Source: Deltaproteobacteria bacterium CSP1-8
GTDB taxonomy: Bacteria > Desulfobacterota > Deferrimicrobia > Deferrimicrobiales > Deferrimicrobiaceae
Length of the DNA stretch: 63,263 bases
Reading direction: 5' to 3'
Assembly: GCA_001443455.1 (NCBI GenBank)
Contig: LDXO01000011.1
Span: 1 to 63,263 of the forward strand
Within the stretch, counting starts at the first letter, position 1. Each line of letters begins with the position of its first letter. Below, in pieces: positions 9,793 to 18,969 of this stretch. The position numbers were made by a program, and so were the translations under genes. Under the pieces are notes generated by a model, which saw nothing but the letters and a program-made list of their open reading frames with translations, had not been told where the DNA came from and ran no database searches.

Positions 9793-10067
9793 CTAAGTGC
9801 TGCGTCTCATAAATACGGTATCGTATCGGGCCGATGCCCTCGGGCTTTTCCCCTCCCGGTGCCAGGGGCTCGCGGGCGGCCCGGGGCCCCTGGCTCGCGA
9901 GGGGGTCCCCTTAGGCTACGCTCGCGACCTTGCGACCGCTCGCTGCCGGTTCCGCTCGACGCGATTTCCTCCTCGCTCCACAGGCCGCCTCGTCGACCCC
10001 CCCGCTGCGCCTGGGCACCGGATGCTACGCACACATACGTTGCCGTATTTATGAAGCATCGTACTAA
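9793..10067. mobile_element. MITE-like insertion A between nrdR and ribD
   Basis: Non-coding 275-bp insert, including its 4-bp direct repeats CTAA (9793-9796) and CTAA (10064-10067), which fit the YTAR target duplications known for IS5-family elements. The ends are imperfect inverted repeats: TCATAAATACGG on the left pairs with CCGTATTTATGAA on the right. Inside lies a GC-rich stem (GCCAGGGGC at 9861-9869 with GCCCCTGGC at 9886-9894). A core at 9920-10005 matches insertion B in reverse orientation at about 78 of 86 bases. The right-hand CTAA contains the nrdR stop codon, so the coding sequence of nrdR is unchanged. No transposase. Confidence 0.75.
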
Positions 10068-10540
10068 GGCTTCGGCGGACGTTCGGGAGTCTCCGAGATC
10101 AGCGTCTTGATCTCCTCCACGAACTGGCTGATGTCCTTGAACTGACGGTACACGGAGGCAAATCGCACATAGGCGACGTCGTCCATCCGGAGCAGCTCGG
10201 CCATCACCCGCTCCCCGATCTGCACCGACGACACCTCCCTCTCGCCGGATGCCTGCAAATGCGCCTCCAACGCGTCCACAACCTGCTCGATGGCGGCATA
10301 GCTCACGGGACGCTTCTCGCACGCTTTCAGGATGCCCGTGATGATCTTCTGGCGGTCGAACGGCTCGCGGCGGCCGTCCCGCTTGACCACGAGAGGAAGT
10401 TCCTCCTCGACCCGCTCGTAGGTGGTGAACCGGCGGCGGCAGGAGAGGCACTCCCGCCTTCTCCGGATCACGTCCCCGTCCCTGCCCGCCCGGGAATCGA
10501 CCACCCGGTTGTCCCCGTGGCCGCAGCGAGGGCACTTCAC
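10064..10540 (-). CDS. nrdR: Transcriptional repressor NrdR
   Basis: ATP-cone repressor of ribonucleotide reductase genes. 158 residues: N-terminal zinc ribbon (M)[16 protein letters not shown] ... [16 protein letters not shown], then the ATP-cone [20 protein letters not shown]. The start is GTG at 10540, overlapping the preceding deaminase stop and 10 nt after a GGAGG site. The stop codon TAG lies inside the target duplication of insertion A. Confidence 0.96.
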   Translation of the reverse strand: MKCPRCGHGDNRVVDSRAGRDGDVIRRRRECLSCRRRFTTYERVEEELPLVVKRDGRREPFDRQKIITGILKACEKRPVSYAAIEQVVDALEAHLQASGEREVSSVQIGERVMAELLRMDDVAYVRFASVYRQFKDISQFVEEIKTLISETPERPPKP

Positions 10541-11007
10541 GGTGCGCTTTCCTCCATCCGCACCAGCTCCACACCCACCTCGGCCAGCATCTGTTCGGTG
10601 AGGGAGTCGCAGTACCCGTCGAGATACACGATGCGCCGGACCCCCGAGTTGATCAGCATCTTCGCGCAGATGATGCAGGGGAGATTCGTGCAGTACAGGA
10701 CGGCGTCCCGGGTGGAAACCCCGTGCAGGGCCGCCTGGATGATCGCGTTCTGCTCCGCGTGCAGCCCCCGGCAGAGTTCGTGCCGCTCCCCGGACGGGAC
10801 GTCGAGCTTTTCCCGCAGGCAGCCGGTGACCTCGCAATGGGTGACGCCGGAGGGAACGCCGTTGTACCCGGTGGCGAGCAGGCGCCGGTCCTTGACCAGC
10901 ACCGCGCCGACCGCCCGGCGGAGGCAGGAGGAGCGCCGTGCGGCAAGCTTCGCCATGTCCATGAAGTAGGAGTCCCAGTCCGGGCGGACACGCGAAGCGG
11001 TCTTCAT
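10537..11007 (-). CDS. dCMP deaminase family protein (ComEB-like)
   Basis: Zinc-dependent deamination of dCMP to dUMP, feeding dTMP synthesis. 156 residues starting [20 protein letters not shown]. The zinc site is [13 protein letters not shown] plus [17 protein letters not shown]; a further Cys/His-rich insert ([18 protein letters not shown]) is typical of the ComEB/dCMP deaminase subgroup. Located between glyA and nrdR; its stop overlaps the nrdR GTG, so the two are probably co-translated. Substrate is inferred from family and context. Confidence 0.9.
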   Translation of the reverse strand: MKTASRVRPDWDSYFMDMAKLAARRSSCLRRAVGAVLVKDRRLLATGYNGVPSGVTHCEVTGCLREKLDVPSGERHELCRGLHAEQNAIIQAALHGVSTRDAVLYCTNLPCIICAKMLINSGVRRIVYLDGYCDSLTEQMLAEVGVELVRMEESAP

Positions 11008-11011
11008 CCCG

Positions 11012-12274
11012 CTACCTTCCCACGTAGGCGGCGATCCGCTCCGGGTACAGGGGGAAGGACTCGCAGAGGTCGCGCACCTCCGCAGCGACCCGTTTCTCCG
11101 TCTTCGCGTCCCCCGGCGCGGAGAGCACATCTGCAATGATATTCCCGATCCTTTCCATCTCCTTTTCCCCCATCCCCCTCGTGGTGACCCCCGGGGTCCC
11201 GAAGCGGATGCCGCTGGTGACGAAGGGGCTCCGCGTCTCGAAGGGGATCGTGTTCTTGTTGACGGTGATCATGACCCGGTCGAGCGCCTCCTGGGCATCC
11301 TTCCCCGTCAGGGGGGTCTCCTTCAGGTTCACGAGCATCAGGTGATTGTCCGTCCCCCCGGAGACCAGCCGGTATCCCCGGTTCATGACGGTCGCCGCCA
11401 AAGCCTTCGCATTCCGGATGATCCGGGCCTGGTACTCCCGCCACTCGGGGGTCATGGCCTCCTTGAGCGCGACGGCCTTCGCGGCGATGACGTGCATGAG
11501 CGGGCCGCCCTGCGTTCCCGGGAAGATCGAGGAGTTGAGCTTCTTCGCCATCCCCTCCCGGCACAGGATCATCCCCGCCCTCGGGCCCCGAAGCGTCTTG
11601 TGGGTCGTCGTGGTCACGAACTCGCAGTACGGGACGGGGTTGGGGTGCAGCCCGGCCGCGACGAGACCGGCCACGTGGGCGATGTCCGCCATCACCATGC
11701 AGCCCGCCTCGTCCGCGATCTCCCGGAAGGGGGCGAATTCGATGATCCTCGGGTAGGCGGACGCACCCACGACGATCAGCTTCGGGCGGTGCGCAAGCGC
11801 CAGGTCGCGCACCTGGTCGAAATCGATCGTTTCCGTGTCGGGGCGGACACCGTACGCGACCACCTTGAACAGTTTTCCGGAGAAGTTGACCGGGCTGCCG
11901 TGGGTCAAATGCCCGCCGTGGGAAAGGTTCATCCCCAGGAGCGTGTCCCCCGGCTCCATCACGGAGAAATAGACGGCCATGTTCGCCTGGGACCCCGAAT
12001 GGGGCTGGACGTTCGCGTGCTCGGCGCCGAAGAGCTTCTTCGCCCGCTCGATCGCCAGTTCCTCCGCCTGGTCGACGAACTCGCAGCCCCCGTAATACCG
12101 CTTCCCGGGATACCCCTCCGCGTACTTGTTCGTGAGGACGGAGCCCGTCGCCTCGAGCACGGCTTCGCTTACGAAATTTTCCGAGGGGATCAGCTCCAGC
12201 CCGAAGGCCTGGCGCTCGGTCTCCTTGCGGATCACCTCGTAGATTTCGGGATCGACGGTTCTCAGGAAGGACAT
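11012..12274 (-). CDS. glyA: Serine hydroxymethyltransferase
   Basis: PLP enzyme interconverting serine and glycine with tetrahydrofolate; main source of one-carbon units. 420 residues. The PLP lysine is in [19 protein letters not shown]; also [19 protein letters not shown] near the N-terminus and [13 protein letters not shown]. The start is ATG at 12274 ([15 protein letters not shown]), overlapping the 3' end of rpiB by 13 bp. The longer open frame to 12553 is a read-through of rpiB. Confidence 0.97.
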   Translation of the reverse strand: MSFLRTVDPEIYEVIRKETERQAFGLELIPSENFVSEAVLEATGSVLTNKYAEGYPGKRYYGGCEFVDQAEELAIERAKKLFGAEHANVQPHSGSQANMAVYFSVMEPGDTLLGMNLSHGGHLTHGSPVNFSGKLFKVVAYGVRPDTETIDFDQVRDLALAHRPKLIVVGASAYPRIIEFAPFREIADEAGCMVMADIAHVAGLVAAGLHPNPVPYCEFVTTTTHKTLRGPRAGMILCREGMAKKLNSSIFPGTQGGPLMHVIAAKAVALKEAMTPEWREYQARIIRNAKALAATVMNRGYRLVSGGTDNHLMLVNLKETPLTGKDAQEALDRVMITVNKNTIPFETRSPFVTSGIRFGTPGVTTRGMGEKEMERIGNIIADVLSAPGDAKTEKRVAAEVRDLCESFPLYPERIAAYVGR

Positions 12275-12759
12275 CCGGCTGCTCCTTTTGGGACGTACTG
12301 CCCCGGACGATTTTCCATCCGGCGGATCTTTTCCAGCCGGACGGCGTGGCGGCCGCCCTCGAACGGCTCCGCGAGGAAGACCTTGAGACGGTGCGCGGCG
12401 GCGTCGGGTCTCATCGTGCGGGACCCGAAGACCGCCACGTTGGCGTCGTTGTGCCTCCGGGCGTGCCGCGCCGCGAACTCGTCGTACAACAGAGCGGCCC
12501 GGACGCCGGGGAACCGGTTCGCCGCGATGGACATCCCGATGCCGGTCCCGCACACCAGGACACCGAACCGGGCATCCCCCCGGGAGACAGGTCCCGCCAC
12601 CGCCTCCGCGTAGTCGGGGTAGTCCACGGGGTCGGCCGTTTCCGGGCCGAGGTCCAGAACCTCGTATCCCCCGGCGAGAAGCTCGTCCCTAAGCTTCTTT
12701 CGCATCCCGATCCCGGCGTGGTCCGACGCCAGGACAACAATAGGCCGCTCCTTGGTCAT
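12262..12759 (-). CDS. rpiB: Ribose-5-phosphate isomerase B
   Basis: Interconverts ribose-5-P and ribulose-5-P. 165 residues. [16 protein letters not shown] near the start and [25 protein letters not shown] are the RpiB phosphate-binding and catalytic-Cys segments; [15 protein letters not shown] follows. The C-terminal 20 residues are a short extension beyond the family core. The ATG at 12759 lies 5 bp after the fabF stop. Confidence 0.95.
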   Translation of the reverse strand: MTKERPIVVLASDHAGIGMRKKLRDELLAGGYEVLDLGPETADPVDYPDYAEAVAGPVSRGDARFGVLVCGTGIGMSIAANRFPGVRAALLYDEFAARHARRHNDANVAVFGSRTMRPDAAAHRLKVFLAEPFEGGRHAVRLEKIRRMENRPGQYVPKGAAGCPS

Positions 12760-12763
12760 CGGC

Positions 12764-14002
12764 TCATCCGGCAAACCGGCCGAACAGCAGGCAGGAGTTT
12801 GTTCCCCCGAATCCGAACGAGTTGGAGAGGGCGTACCGGACCTCCTTGCTGCGCGCTTCGTTGGGCACGTAGTCCAGGTCACATTCGGGATCGGGCGTCG
12901 TGTAGTTGATCGTCGGGGGAACGACACCGTCGCGGATCGCCAGGACGGAGAAGAGCCCCTCGGCGGCGCCGGCCGCCCCGAGGAGGTGCCCGGTCATCGA
13001 CTTCGTGGAGCTCACCATCAGGTCCTGCGCGTGGTCCCCGAACACGGTCTTGATCGCCATGGTTTCGAACACGTCGTTGTACGGCGTGGACGTCCCGTGG
13101 GCATTGATGTAGTCGACCTCCCCGGGGCTCACCCGCGCATCGGACAGCGCCGCACGCATGCAGCGCACGGCCCCCTCCCCCCCTGGCGCGGGCGCTGTGA
13201 TGTGGTGCGCGTCGCCCGATGCACCGTATCCGCACAGCTCCGCGTAGATGTTCGCCCCCCGCTTCTTCGCGAATCCGAGTTCCTCGAGGATGAGCATCGC
13301 GGCCCCTTCCCCCATGACGAACCCGTCCCGGTCCTTGTCGAACGGCCGCGAGGCCCCTGCGGGGTCTCCGTTGCGCGTGGAGAGGGCCTTCATCGCGCAG
13401 AACCCCCCCAGCCCCATGGGGGTGATGGTCGCCTCGGACCCCCCCGCGATCACCGCGTCGCAGACACCCCGGCGAATCGCTAGCAGTGCTTCACCAATGG
13501 CATGGCTGGACGCGGCGCAGGCGGTGGTCGTCGTGATGTTCGGCCCCTTCGCCCCGTACCGGATCGCAATGTGCCCCGGAGCGAGATTGGAGATGAGCAT
13601 CGGGATGAAGAACGGGCTGATCTTGCGCACTCCCTCCTCGAGGTAGGCCTGATGGTACCGCTCCAGTGTCGAAAGGCCTCCCAGGCCGCTGCCCATGTAC
13701 ACGCCGACGCGCGGCGCCAGTTCCTCGTCGATCGTCAACCCGGAGTCGGTCATCGCGAAATGGGCCGACGCCATGGCCAGGTGGATGAAGGGGTCCATCC
13801 GCTTGATCTCTTTCCGGTCGATAAAGTCCTCGGGAACGAACCCCTTGACCTCGGCGGCGATCGTGGTCGGAAAATCCGACGGATCGAACTTCGTGATCCG
13901 GCCCACCCCCGACCTGCCCGCGAGGATCGCCTCCCAGGTGGAACCCACGCCTATTCCCAGCGGCGTGACGGCCCCCAGCCCCGTGACTACCACCCTCCGC
14001 AT
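12764..14002 (-). CDS. fabF: Beta-ketoacyl-ACP synthase II
   Basis: Chain-elongating condensing enzyme of type II fatty-acid synthesis. 412 residues, starting [19 protein letters not shown]. Catalytic triad of the KAS II type: Cys in [15 protein letters not shown], His in [12 protein letters not shown] and His in [13 protein letters not shown]. Ends [11 protein letters not shown]. Follows acpP with a 71-bp gap. Confidence 0.97.
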   Translation of the reverse strand: MRRVVVTGLGAVTPLGIGVGSTWEAILAGRSGVGRITKFDPSDFPTTIAAEVKGFVPEDFIDRKEIKRMDPFIHLAMASAHFAMTDSGLTIDEELAPRVGVYMGSGLGGLSTLERYHQAYLEEGVRKISPFFIPMLISNLAPGHIAIRYGAKGPNITTTTACAASSHAIGEALLAIRRGVCDAVIAGGSEATITPMGLGGFCAMKALSTRNGDPAGASRPFDKDRDGFVMGEGAAMLILEELGFAKKRGANIYAELCGYGASGDAHHITAPAPGGEGAVRCMRAALSDARVSPGEVDYINAHGTSTPYNDVFETMAIKTVFGDHAQDLMVSSTKSMTGHLLGAAGAAEGLFSVLAIRDGVVPPTINYTTPDPECDLDYVPNEARSKEVRYALSNSFGFGGTNSCLLFGRFAG

Positions 14003-14073
14003 CCGACCCTCCCGGTAACCGGGCCCGGCGCCTCGCTCGGGAGACGCCGCCCTCGGGAATCCCGTTCCCCCGG

Positions 14074-14307
14074 CTACTTCGCGTTCGCCTTGATGTATTC
14101 GATGACATCCTTGACGGTCTTGATTTTTTCCGCCTCTTCGTCCGGAATCTCGATCCCGAACTCGTCCTCCATCGCCATCACCAGCTCCACGATGTCGAGG
14201 GAATCCGCCCCCAGGTCGTCGATGAACGACGCCTCGCTGGTCACTTCGTTCGCGTCCTTTCCCAGCTGCTCGGCCACGATCTCCTTCACTCTTTTTTCTA
14301 CCGACAT
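14074..14307 (-). CDS. acpP: Acyl carrier protein
   Basis: Carries growing acyl chains on a 4'-phosphopantetheine arm. 77 acidic residues. The arm attaches at Ser36 in [20 protein letters not shown]. Lies between fabG (30-bp gap) and fabF. Confidence 0.98.
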   Translation of the reverse strand: MSVEKRVKEIVAEQLGKDANEVTSEASFIDDLGADSLDIVELVMAMEDEFGIEIPDEEAEKIKTVKDVIEYIKANAK

Positions 14308-14337
14308 CTCCCGCCCTCCCTCATGAGTAGTATACCC

Positions 14338-15081
14338 TCACATGTACAACCCGCCGTTGATCCCGATCACCTGCCCGGTAACGTACGAGGCGCCTTCGGA
14401 GGCGAGGTAGACCGCGAGTTCGGCCACGTCCCCCGGGGTGCCGAACCTCCCCAGGGGGATCTGCTCCATGAACCCTTTCCGGACCTCTTCGGTCAGTTTT
14501 CCCGTCATGTCGGTCGTGATGAAGCCCGGAGCGATCGCGTTTACGGTGATTCCCCGCGACGCCAGTTCCCGGGCCAGGGACTTGGTGAATCCCAGGATCC
14601 CCGCCTTCGACGCTGCGTAGGCCGACTGACCCGCGTTCCCCATCTCCCCCACGACGGAGCTGATGTTGACGATCCGGCCGCCCCGCTGCCGGATCATCTG
14701 CCGCGACACCGCCTTGGTCACGAGGAAAGTCCCTTTCAGGTTCGTCCGGACCACGGTGTCGAAATCCTCTTCCGAAAGGCGCATGAGGAGGTTGTCCCGG
14801 GTCACGCCCGCGTTGTTCACCAGGACATCGATCCGTCCCTGTTCGGAAATCACCGCCTGGACCGCGGCGTCGACCCGGGGGGCGTCGCCCACGTCGAAGG
14901 GGGACAGGACGCCCTTGCCCCCGGCGCTCTCGATTCCGGCCAGCACCTCGCGCGCCGCCGCCTCGTTGCTCGCGAAGTTCAGGACGACCACGGCGCCCTC
15001 GGAGGCGAACCTCTCCGCCACGGCCCGGCCGATTCCCCGGGATGCCCCGGTCACCAGCGCCACCTTCCCCGCAAGACGCAT
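14338..15081 (-). CDS. fabG: 3-oxoacyl-ACP reductase
   Basis: NADPH-dependent reduction of 3-ketoacyl-ACP; short-chain dehydrogenase. 247 residues from the ATG at 15081: MRLAGKVALVTGASRGIGRA (nucleotide-binding TGxxxGIG), NNAGVTRDNLL, NISSVVGEMG and the catalytic YAASKAG (Tyr-x3-Lys). An in-frame ATG at 15108 would add nine residues; the shorter form matches the usual family N-terminus and has AAGGGG 10 nt upstream. Confidence 0.96.
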   Translation of the reverse strand: MRLAGKVALVTGASRGIGRAVAERFASEGAVVVLNFASNEAAAREVLAGIESAGGKGVLSPFDVGDAPRVDAAVQAVISEQGRIDVLVNNAGVTRDNLLMRLSEEDFDTVVRTNLKGTFLVTKAVSRQMIRQRGGRIVNISSVVGEMGNAGQSAYAASKAGILGFTKSLARELASRGITVNAIAPGFITTDMTGKLTEEVRKGFMEQIPLGRFGTPGDVAELAVYLASEGASYVTGQVIGINGGLYM

Positions 15082-15142
15082 CGTGCGCAACCCCTTTTCG
15101 AAGTTCATACCCTCAAACTCGGAGACCGTACAAGGAAAAACT

Positions 15143-16075
15143 TCACCCGGACAGGCTCCGGACGGCGGGCAGGTCCGCAGGCGCACAGAAAACCGCCGCC
15201 GGGACATCCCTCTCGATCCTGCGCACCAGTCCGGAGAGGACCTTCCCCGGCCCGACTTCGAGAAACGACGTCACCCCCATGGCCCGCATCCTGCGCACGC
15301 ATTCCTCCCAGCGAACGGGCGAGACGATCTGCCGGAGAAGGGTTTCCGCCACCCCCTCCCCCTGGCGGTAGGTCTCCGCCGTCACGTTGGCGACCACCGG
15401 GAAGGCGAACTTCCCGGGATGTACCGCCCGCAGTTCGGGTGCGAGCCGCAAGGCGGCGGGCTTCATCAGGGAGCAGTGAAACGGCGCGCTCACCGGGAGC
15501 GGCATCACCATCTTCGCGCCGGCCGATTTCGCCGCCTCGCACGCGGCGGCCACCGCCGCCGCGCTCCCGGAAATCACGATCTGGTTTCCGCCGTTGAAGT
15601 TCGCCGGCTCGACCACCCCTTTCCGCCCGGCGTCTCGGCAAACCGCCGTCACGGCGTCCGGCGACAGGCCGATCACGGCAGCCATCGCTCCCTCCCCCAG
15701 CGGAACGGCCTCCTGCATGTACCTGCCCCGCGACCGGAGGAGACGGACGGCGTCGAAGAGGGACAGGGCCCCGGAAGCCGCAAGGGCCGAGTATTCCCCG
15801 AGCGAGTGCCCCGCGGCGCAAAGGGGTCGGATCCCCGTCTCCTCCTCGAGGACGCGGTACGCGGCGACGCTCACGGTGAAGATGGAAGGCTGGGTGTTCT
15901 CGGTCCGCCTCAGATCCTCCTCCGAACCGGAAAAGCACAGTTCGGCCACGGAGAACCCGAGTGCCTCGGAGGCCTCGCGGAACACCTCCCGGGCGGCCGG
16001 GTAGGCATCGTGGAGGTCTTTCCCCATCCCGGGAAACTGCGACGCCTGTCCGGGAAAGAGCAGTCCGATCCCCAT
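15143..16075 (-). CDS. fabD: Malonyl-CoA:ACP transacylase
   Basis: Loads malonyl groups onto ACP. 310 residues starting MGIGLLFPGQASQFPGMGKD. The active-site Ser is in AAGHSLGEYSALAASG; the catalytic His is in LPVSAPFHCSLMKPA. 10 bp after fabH. Confidence 0.97.
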   Translation of the reverse strand: MGIGLLFPGQASQFPGMGKDLHDAYPAAREVFREASEALGFSVAELCFSGSEEDLRRTENTQPSIFTVSVAAYRVLEEETGIRPLCAAGHSLGEYSALAASGALSLFDAVRLLRSRGRYMQEAVPLGEGAMAAVIGLSPDAVTAVCRDAGRKGVVEPANFNGGNQIVISGSAAAVAAACEAAKSAGAKMVMPLPVSAPFHCSLMKPAALRLAPELRAVHPGKFAFPVVANVTAETYRQGEGVAETLLRQIVSPVRWEECVRRMRAMGVTSFLEVGPGKVLSGLVRRIERDVPAAVFCAPADLPAVRSLSG

Positions 16076-16085
16076 CCTTTCCCCC

Positions 16086-17063
16086 CTACATCCGCACGAG
16101 GGCGGAGCCCCATGTCAGTCCCGCCCCGAAGGACGCGAGGAGCAGGAGGTCACCCTTCGCGAACCTGCCCTGCTCCCGGGCTTCCGCAAGGGCGATCGGG
16201 ACCGATGCGGCGGAGGTGTTCCCGTAGCGCTCCAGGTTGACGAACACCCTGCCCTCGGAGATGCCCAGGCGCTTCCCGACCGCGTTGATGATTCGCATGT
16301 TGGCCTGGTGCGGCAGGAAAAGGGCGACGTCGGAGATATCCACGCGGTTGTGCTGGAGGGCTTCGAGGGAAACCTCGACCATCCTCGTCACCGCCTGCTT
16401 GAACGTCTCGTTCCCCGCCATGCGGATCGCATGCATCCGGTTTTCCGCGACCTCCGGCCCGTACGGGTGGACGGTCCCCCCTCCCGGAGCGTAGATCAAC
16501 TCCCAGAGGTTCCCGTCGGAGTGGAGGTGACAGCTCAGCACCCCTTCCCCGTCCGGGCACTCGGAGAGCACCACCGCCCCCGCCCCGTCCCCGAAGAGGA
16601 TGCACGTGTTCCGGTCCGTGTAGTCCGTGACGGTCGACAGGATCTCGCCTCCCACGACGAGCGCCTTCTTCCCGCGTCCGGCGCGGATCATCGCATCCGC
16701 CGCGGAAAGGGAATAGAGGAAGCCGGAACATGCCGCGTTGAGGTCCAGCGCGTAGGCCCGACCGGCGCCAAGCTTCATCTGCAGAAAGCAGGCAGTGGAC
16801 GGAAGCGGCATGTCGGGCGTGCAGGTCCCGACGACGATGATGTCGATTTCGGAGGGGCTGATCCCCGCGTCGGCGAGTGCGCGCTTCGATGCTTCCAGGC
16901 AAAGATCGGAACACGCGGTTCGCGGCTCGGCGATCCGCCGGAGTTTGATTCCCGTCCGTTCCATGATCCACGAGTCGGACGTATCGACCATCTTCTCCAA
17001 TTCGTCATTGGTCAGCGTTTTCGGCGGGGCGTACATCCCCAGCCCGATCATCCTGGATCCCAC
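16086..17063 (-). CDS. fabH: Beta-ketoacyl-ACP synthase III
   Basis: Initiates fatty-acid synthesis by condensing acetyl-CoA with malonyl-ACP. 325 residues. The Cys-His-Asn triad is visible: LDLNAACSGFLYSL, FLPHQANMRIINA and ERYGNTSAASVP. N-terminal GLGMYAPPKTLTNDELEK is typical. About 73 bp downstream of plsX. Confidence 0.97.
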   Translation of the reverse strand: MGSRMIGLGMYAPPKTLTNDELEKMVDTSDSWIMERTGIKLRRIAEPRTACSDLCLEASKRALADAGISPSEIDIIVVGTCTPDMPLPSTACFLQMKLGAGRAYALDLNAACSGFLYSLSAADAMIRAGRGKKALVVGGEILSTVTDYTDRNTCILFGDGAGAVVLSECPDGEGVLSCHLHSDGNLWELIYAPGGGTVHPYGPEVAENRMHAIRMAGNETFKQAVTRMVEVSLEALQHNRVDISDVALFLPHQANMRIINAVGKRLGISEGRVFVNLERYGNTSAASVPIALAEAREQGRFAKGDLLLLASFGAGLTWGSALVRM

Positions 17064-17136
17064 GATCTTTTCCCCCTCTTTTCCGGTGTCCCGCCCACAC
17101 TCCCCTTCCGGCGCGGACGGGACGTAATCGTTCCTT

Positions 17137-18120
17137 TCAGGAAATCGCCCGGGCGATTTCCTCCTCGACCCCGTTCTGGTAAAGCGATCCCGCGGACCGG
17201 ATCGCGTTTTTCATCGCGCGCGCATCCGATGACCCGTGGCAGATCACGACCCCCCCCTTCACCCCGAGCAACGGCGCTCCGCCGTATTCGGCGTAGTCCA
17301 GCCTCGTCTTGACCCGGCGGATCGCTCCCCCGGCCAGGAGGGCCCCCACCTTCGCCATTTGGGACTTGAGGATCTCCTCCTTCAGAAAATCCACCAGGGC
17401 CGTCGCCATCCCCTCCATGGTCTTGAGGACGACGTTCCCCACGAATCCGTCGCATACGAACACGTCGGCCTTCCCGGCGAAGAAATCCCTTCCCTCCACG
17501 TTCCCTACGAAGCACAGTCCGGTCTTCCGGAAGAGGGCAGCCGTCTCCCGGGTAAGGTCCGTGCCTTTCGTCTCCTCTTCCCCGATGCTCACGATCCCTA
17601 CGCGCGGGCGCGGTATTCCGAGAATCTTTCTCGCGTAGGCCTCGCCCATGCATCCGAACTGCAGCAGGTGGACCGGCTTGCATTCCACGTTTGCCCCGGC
17701 GTCGATGAGAACGATCGGCCCGGTGGGAGTCGGGATCGTCGCGGTAATGGCCGGCCGGTCGACCCCCCGGATCTTGCGGAGGACCATGAGCGCCCCTGCC
17801 ATCACGGCGCCGGAATTCCCGGCGCTCACGAAGGAGGAGGCCTTCCCGTCCGCCACGAGGTTGAGCCCCACGCGAATGGAGGAGTCCTTCTTCTTCCGGA
17901 AGGCCACGCCCGGGGCGTCTTGCATCTCCACGACCTCGGAGGCGTTTTCCACGTCCAGGGTTTCCACCCCCGCCCCCGCCCGGCGCAATTCCTCCCGGAT
18001 CATCTCCTCCCTGCCGACGAGAACGATGGGGAGGTGGAACTCCCGGGACGCCTGGACCGCTCCCCGGACCACCTCTCCCGGGGCGTGATCCCCTCCCATC
18101 GCATCAACCGCTATTTTCAT
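17137..18120 (-). CDS. plsX: Phosphate acyltransferase PlsX
   Basis: Makes acyl-phosphate from acyl-ACP for phospholipid synthesis. 327 residues starting MKIAVDAMGGDHAPGEVVRG, with FVSAGNSGAVMAGALM and FVGNVEGRDFFAGKADVFVC, all PlsX hallmarks. 21 bp after rpmF, in the usual rpmF-plsX-fab order. Confidence 0.97.
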   Translation of the reverse strand: MKIAVDAMGGDHAPGEVVRGAVQASREFHLPIVLVGREEMIREELRRAGAGVETLDVENASEVVEMQDAPGVAFRKKKDSSIRVGLNLVADGKASSFVSAGNSGAVMAGALMVLRKIRGVDRPAITATIPTPTGPIVLIDAGANVECKPVHLLQFGCMGEAYARKILGIPRPRVGIVSIGEEETKGTDLTRETAALFRKTGLCFVGNVEGRDFFAGKADVFVCDGFVGNVVLKTMEGMATALVDFLKEEILKSQMAKVGALLAGGAIRRVKTRLDYAEYGGAPLLGVKGGVVICHGSSDARAMKNAIRSAGSLYQNGVEEEIARAIS

Positions 18121-18141
18121 CGAAGGCAGGAAGGTTGGGCG

Positions 18142-18318
18142 TCAGGCCTTGGCAATGACTTCCCGGCCGTTGTAGGTTCCGCAATTCGGGCAGACGGCGT
18201 GGGGACGCTTCACCTGCTTGCACTGCGGGCAGATGCTGCGCGCGGGATCGACCAGCTTCTTGTGGGTCCTGCGCTTGTCCCGGCGGCACTTGGAACCGCG
18301 TCGCTTCGGATTCGGCAT
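18142..18318 (-). CDS. rpmF: 50S ribosomal protein L32
   Basis: 58-residue large-subunit protein. Translation starts MPNPKRRGSKCRRDKRRTHK, and a zinc ribbon follows as CPQCKQVKRPHAVC plus PNCG, i.e. the four-cysteine form of L32. The ATG is at 18318. It ends 21 bp before plsX and begins 3 bp after the DUF177 gene, as in many bacteria. Confidence 0.96.
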   Translation of the reverse strand: MPNPKRRGSKCRRDKRRTHKKLVDPARSICPQCKQVKRPHAVCPNCGTYNGREVIAKA

Positions 18319-18321
18319 CGC

Positions 18322-18873
18322 TTACTCCTTTTCTTTCCTCATGGTCTTCAAGACGTCGAACGGCCCTTGGCTCGTTTCGCCGGGACAGTCGCACTCCGAG
18401 CGGTTCCTGTCCGCGCCGCAATGCGGACAGATTCCCCGGCAATCCTCCCGGCACAGCACCTTGGCCGGAAGGGCGAGCGCCACCTGCTCCCGGAAGATAT
18501 CCGCCACCTCGATCCCCCCCCCGTCGTAAAAAGCGATATCGAGGTCGTCCGCCCGGAGTTCGAGGTCCCCGGATTCGGCGGGGCCGCGGTCCGCCGGGAC
18601 GTACATCGACCGGAACTCCCTGTCCAGCTGCAGGGTGACGGGCTCCGCGCAGCGGTCGCATTCGCCCTCCCCCTCGGCGGCGAAGGTGCCGCTCGCCTCC
18701 AGGTCCCTTCCCTCCAGAAAGAGGGAGAGGGTGGCCGACAGCATCCGGCACGCCCGGAGAGGATACGAATTCATCCCTTCCAAAAGCCGGGGAATCCACG
18801 TTTTTCCCCGGCTCGCGACGACATCCAGCCCCTCCCGGGGGATTTCGGACGCTCGTATGTACAAAACACGCAC
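18322..18873 (-). CDS. yceD: DUF177 (YceD) family protein
   Basis: Conserved partner of rpmF with a role linked to 23S rRNA and large-subunit accumulation in some bacteria and plants. 183 residues with a GECDRCAEPVTLQLDREF motif in the middle and a Cys-rich end CREDCRGICPHCGADRNRSE, characteristic of the family. The start is taken as GTG at 18873; a TTG at 18864 is possible. The antisense frame continues far upstream but is only a shadow of gltX. First gene after the promoter at 18896-18924. Confidence 0.9.
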   Translation of the reverse strand: MRVLYIRASEIPREGLDVVASRGKTWIPRLLEGMNSYPLRACRMLSATLSLFLEGRDLEASGTFAAEGEGECDRCAEPVTLQLDREFRSMYVPADRGPAESGDLELRADDLDIAFYDGGGIEVADIFREQVALALPAKVLCREDCRGICPHCGADRNRSECDCPGETSQGPFDVLKTMRKEKE

Positions 18874-18895
18874 TTCCCCGAAAAGTAAAAGACTT

Positions 18896-18924
18896 ACTAT
18901 AGGAAACCCCATACCCCGTGTCAA
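18896..18924 (-). promoter_or_regulatory. Strong sigma-70 promoter of the yceD-rpmF-plsX-fab operon
   Basis: On the minus strand: TTGACA (18919-18924), 17-bp spacer, TATAGT (18896-18901). The transcript would start some 15-20 nt before the yceD start. It is the best promoter match in the housekeeping half and probably drives a very long transcript. Confidence 0.75.
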
Positions 18925-18969
18925 TCGGGAATCTGTCTCCCGCGGGCCTCCTGTGGTATACAATACCGT

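Noticed and set aside
9797-10054. 85-codon plus-strand ORF inside insertion A
   Set aside because: No ribosome-binding site, Arg/Pro-rich; although part of its translation resembles a frame in insertion B, the DNA identity of the core alone explains that.
9780-10063. FMN riboswitch before ribD
   Set aside because: No RFN-type conserved segments found; the region is the MITE-like insertion, with TIR ends and YTAR duplications.
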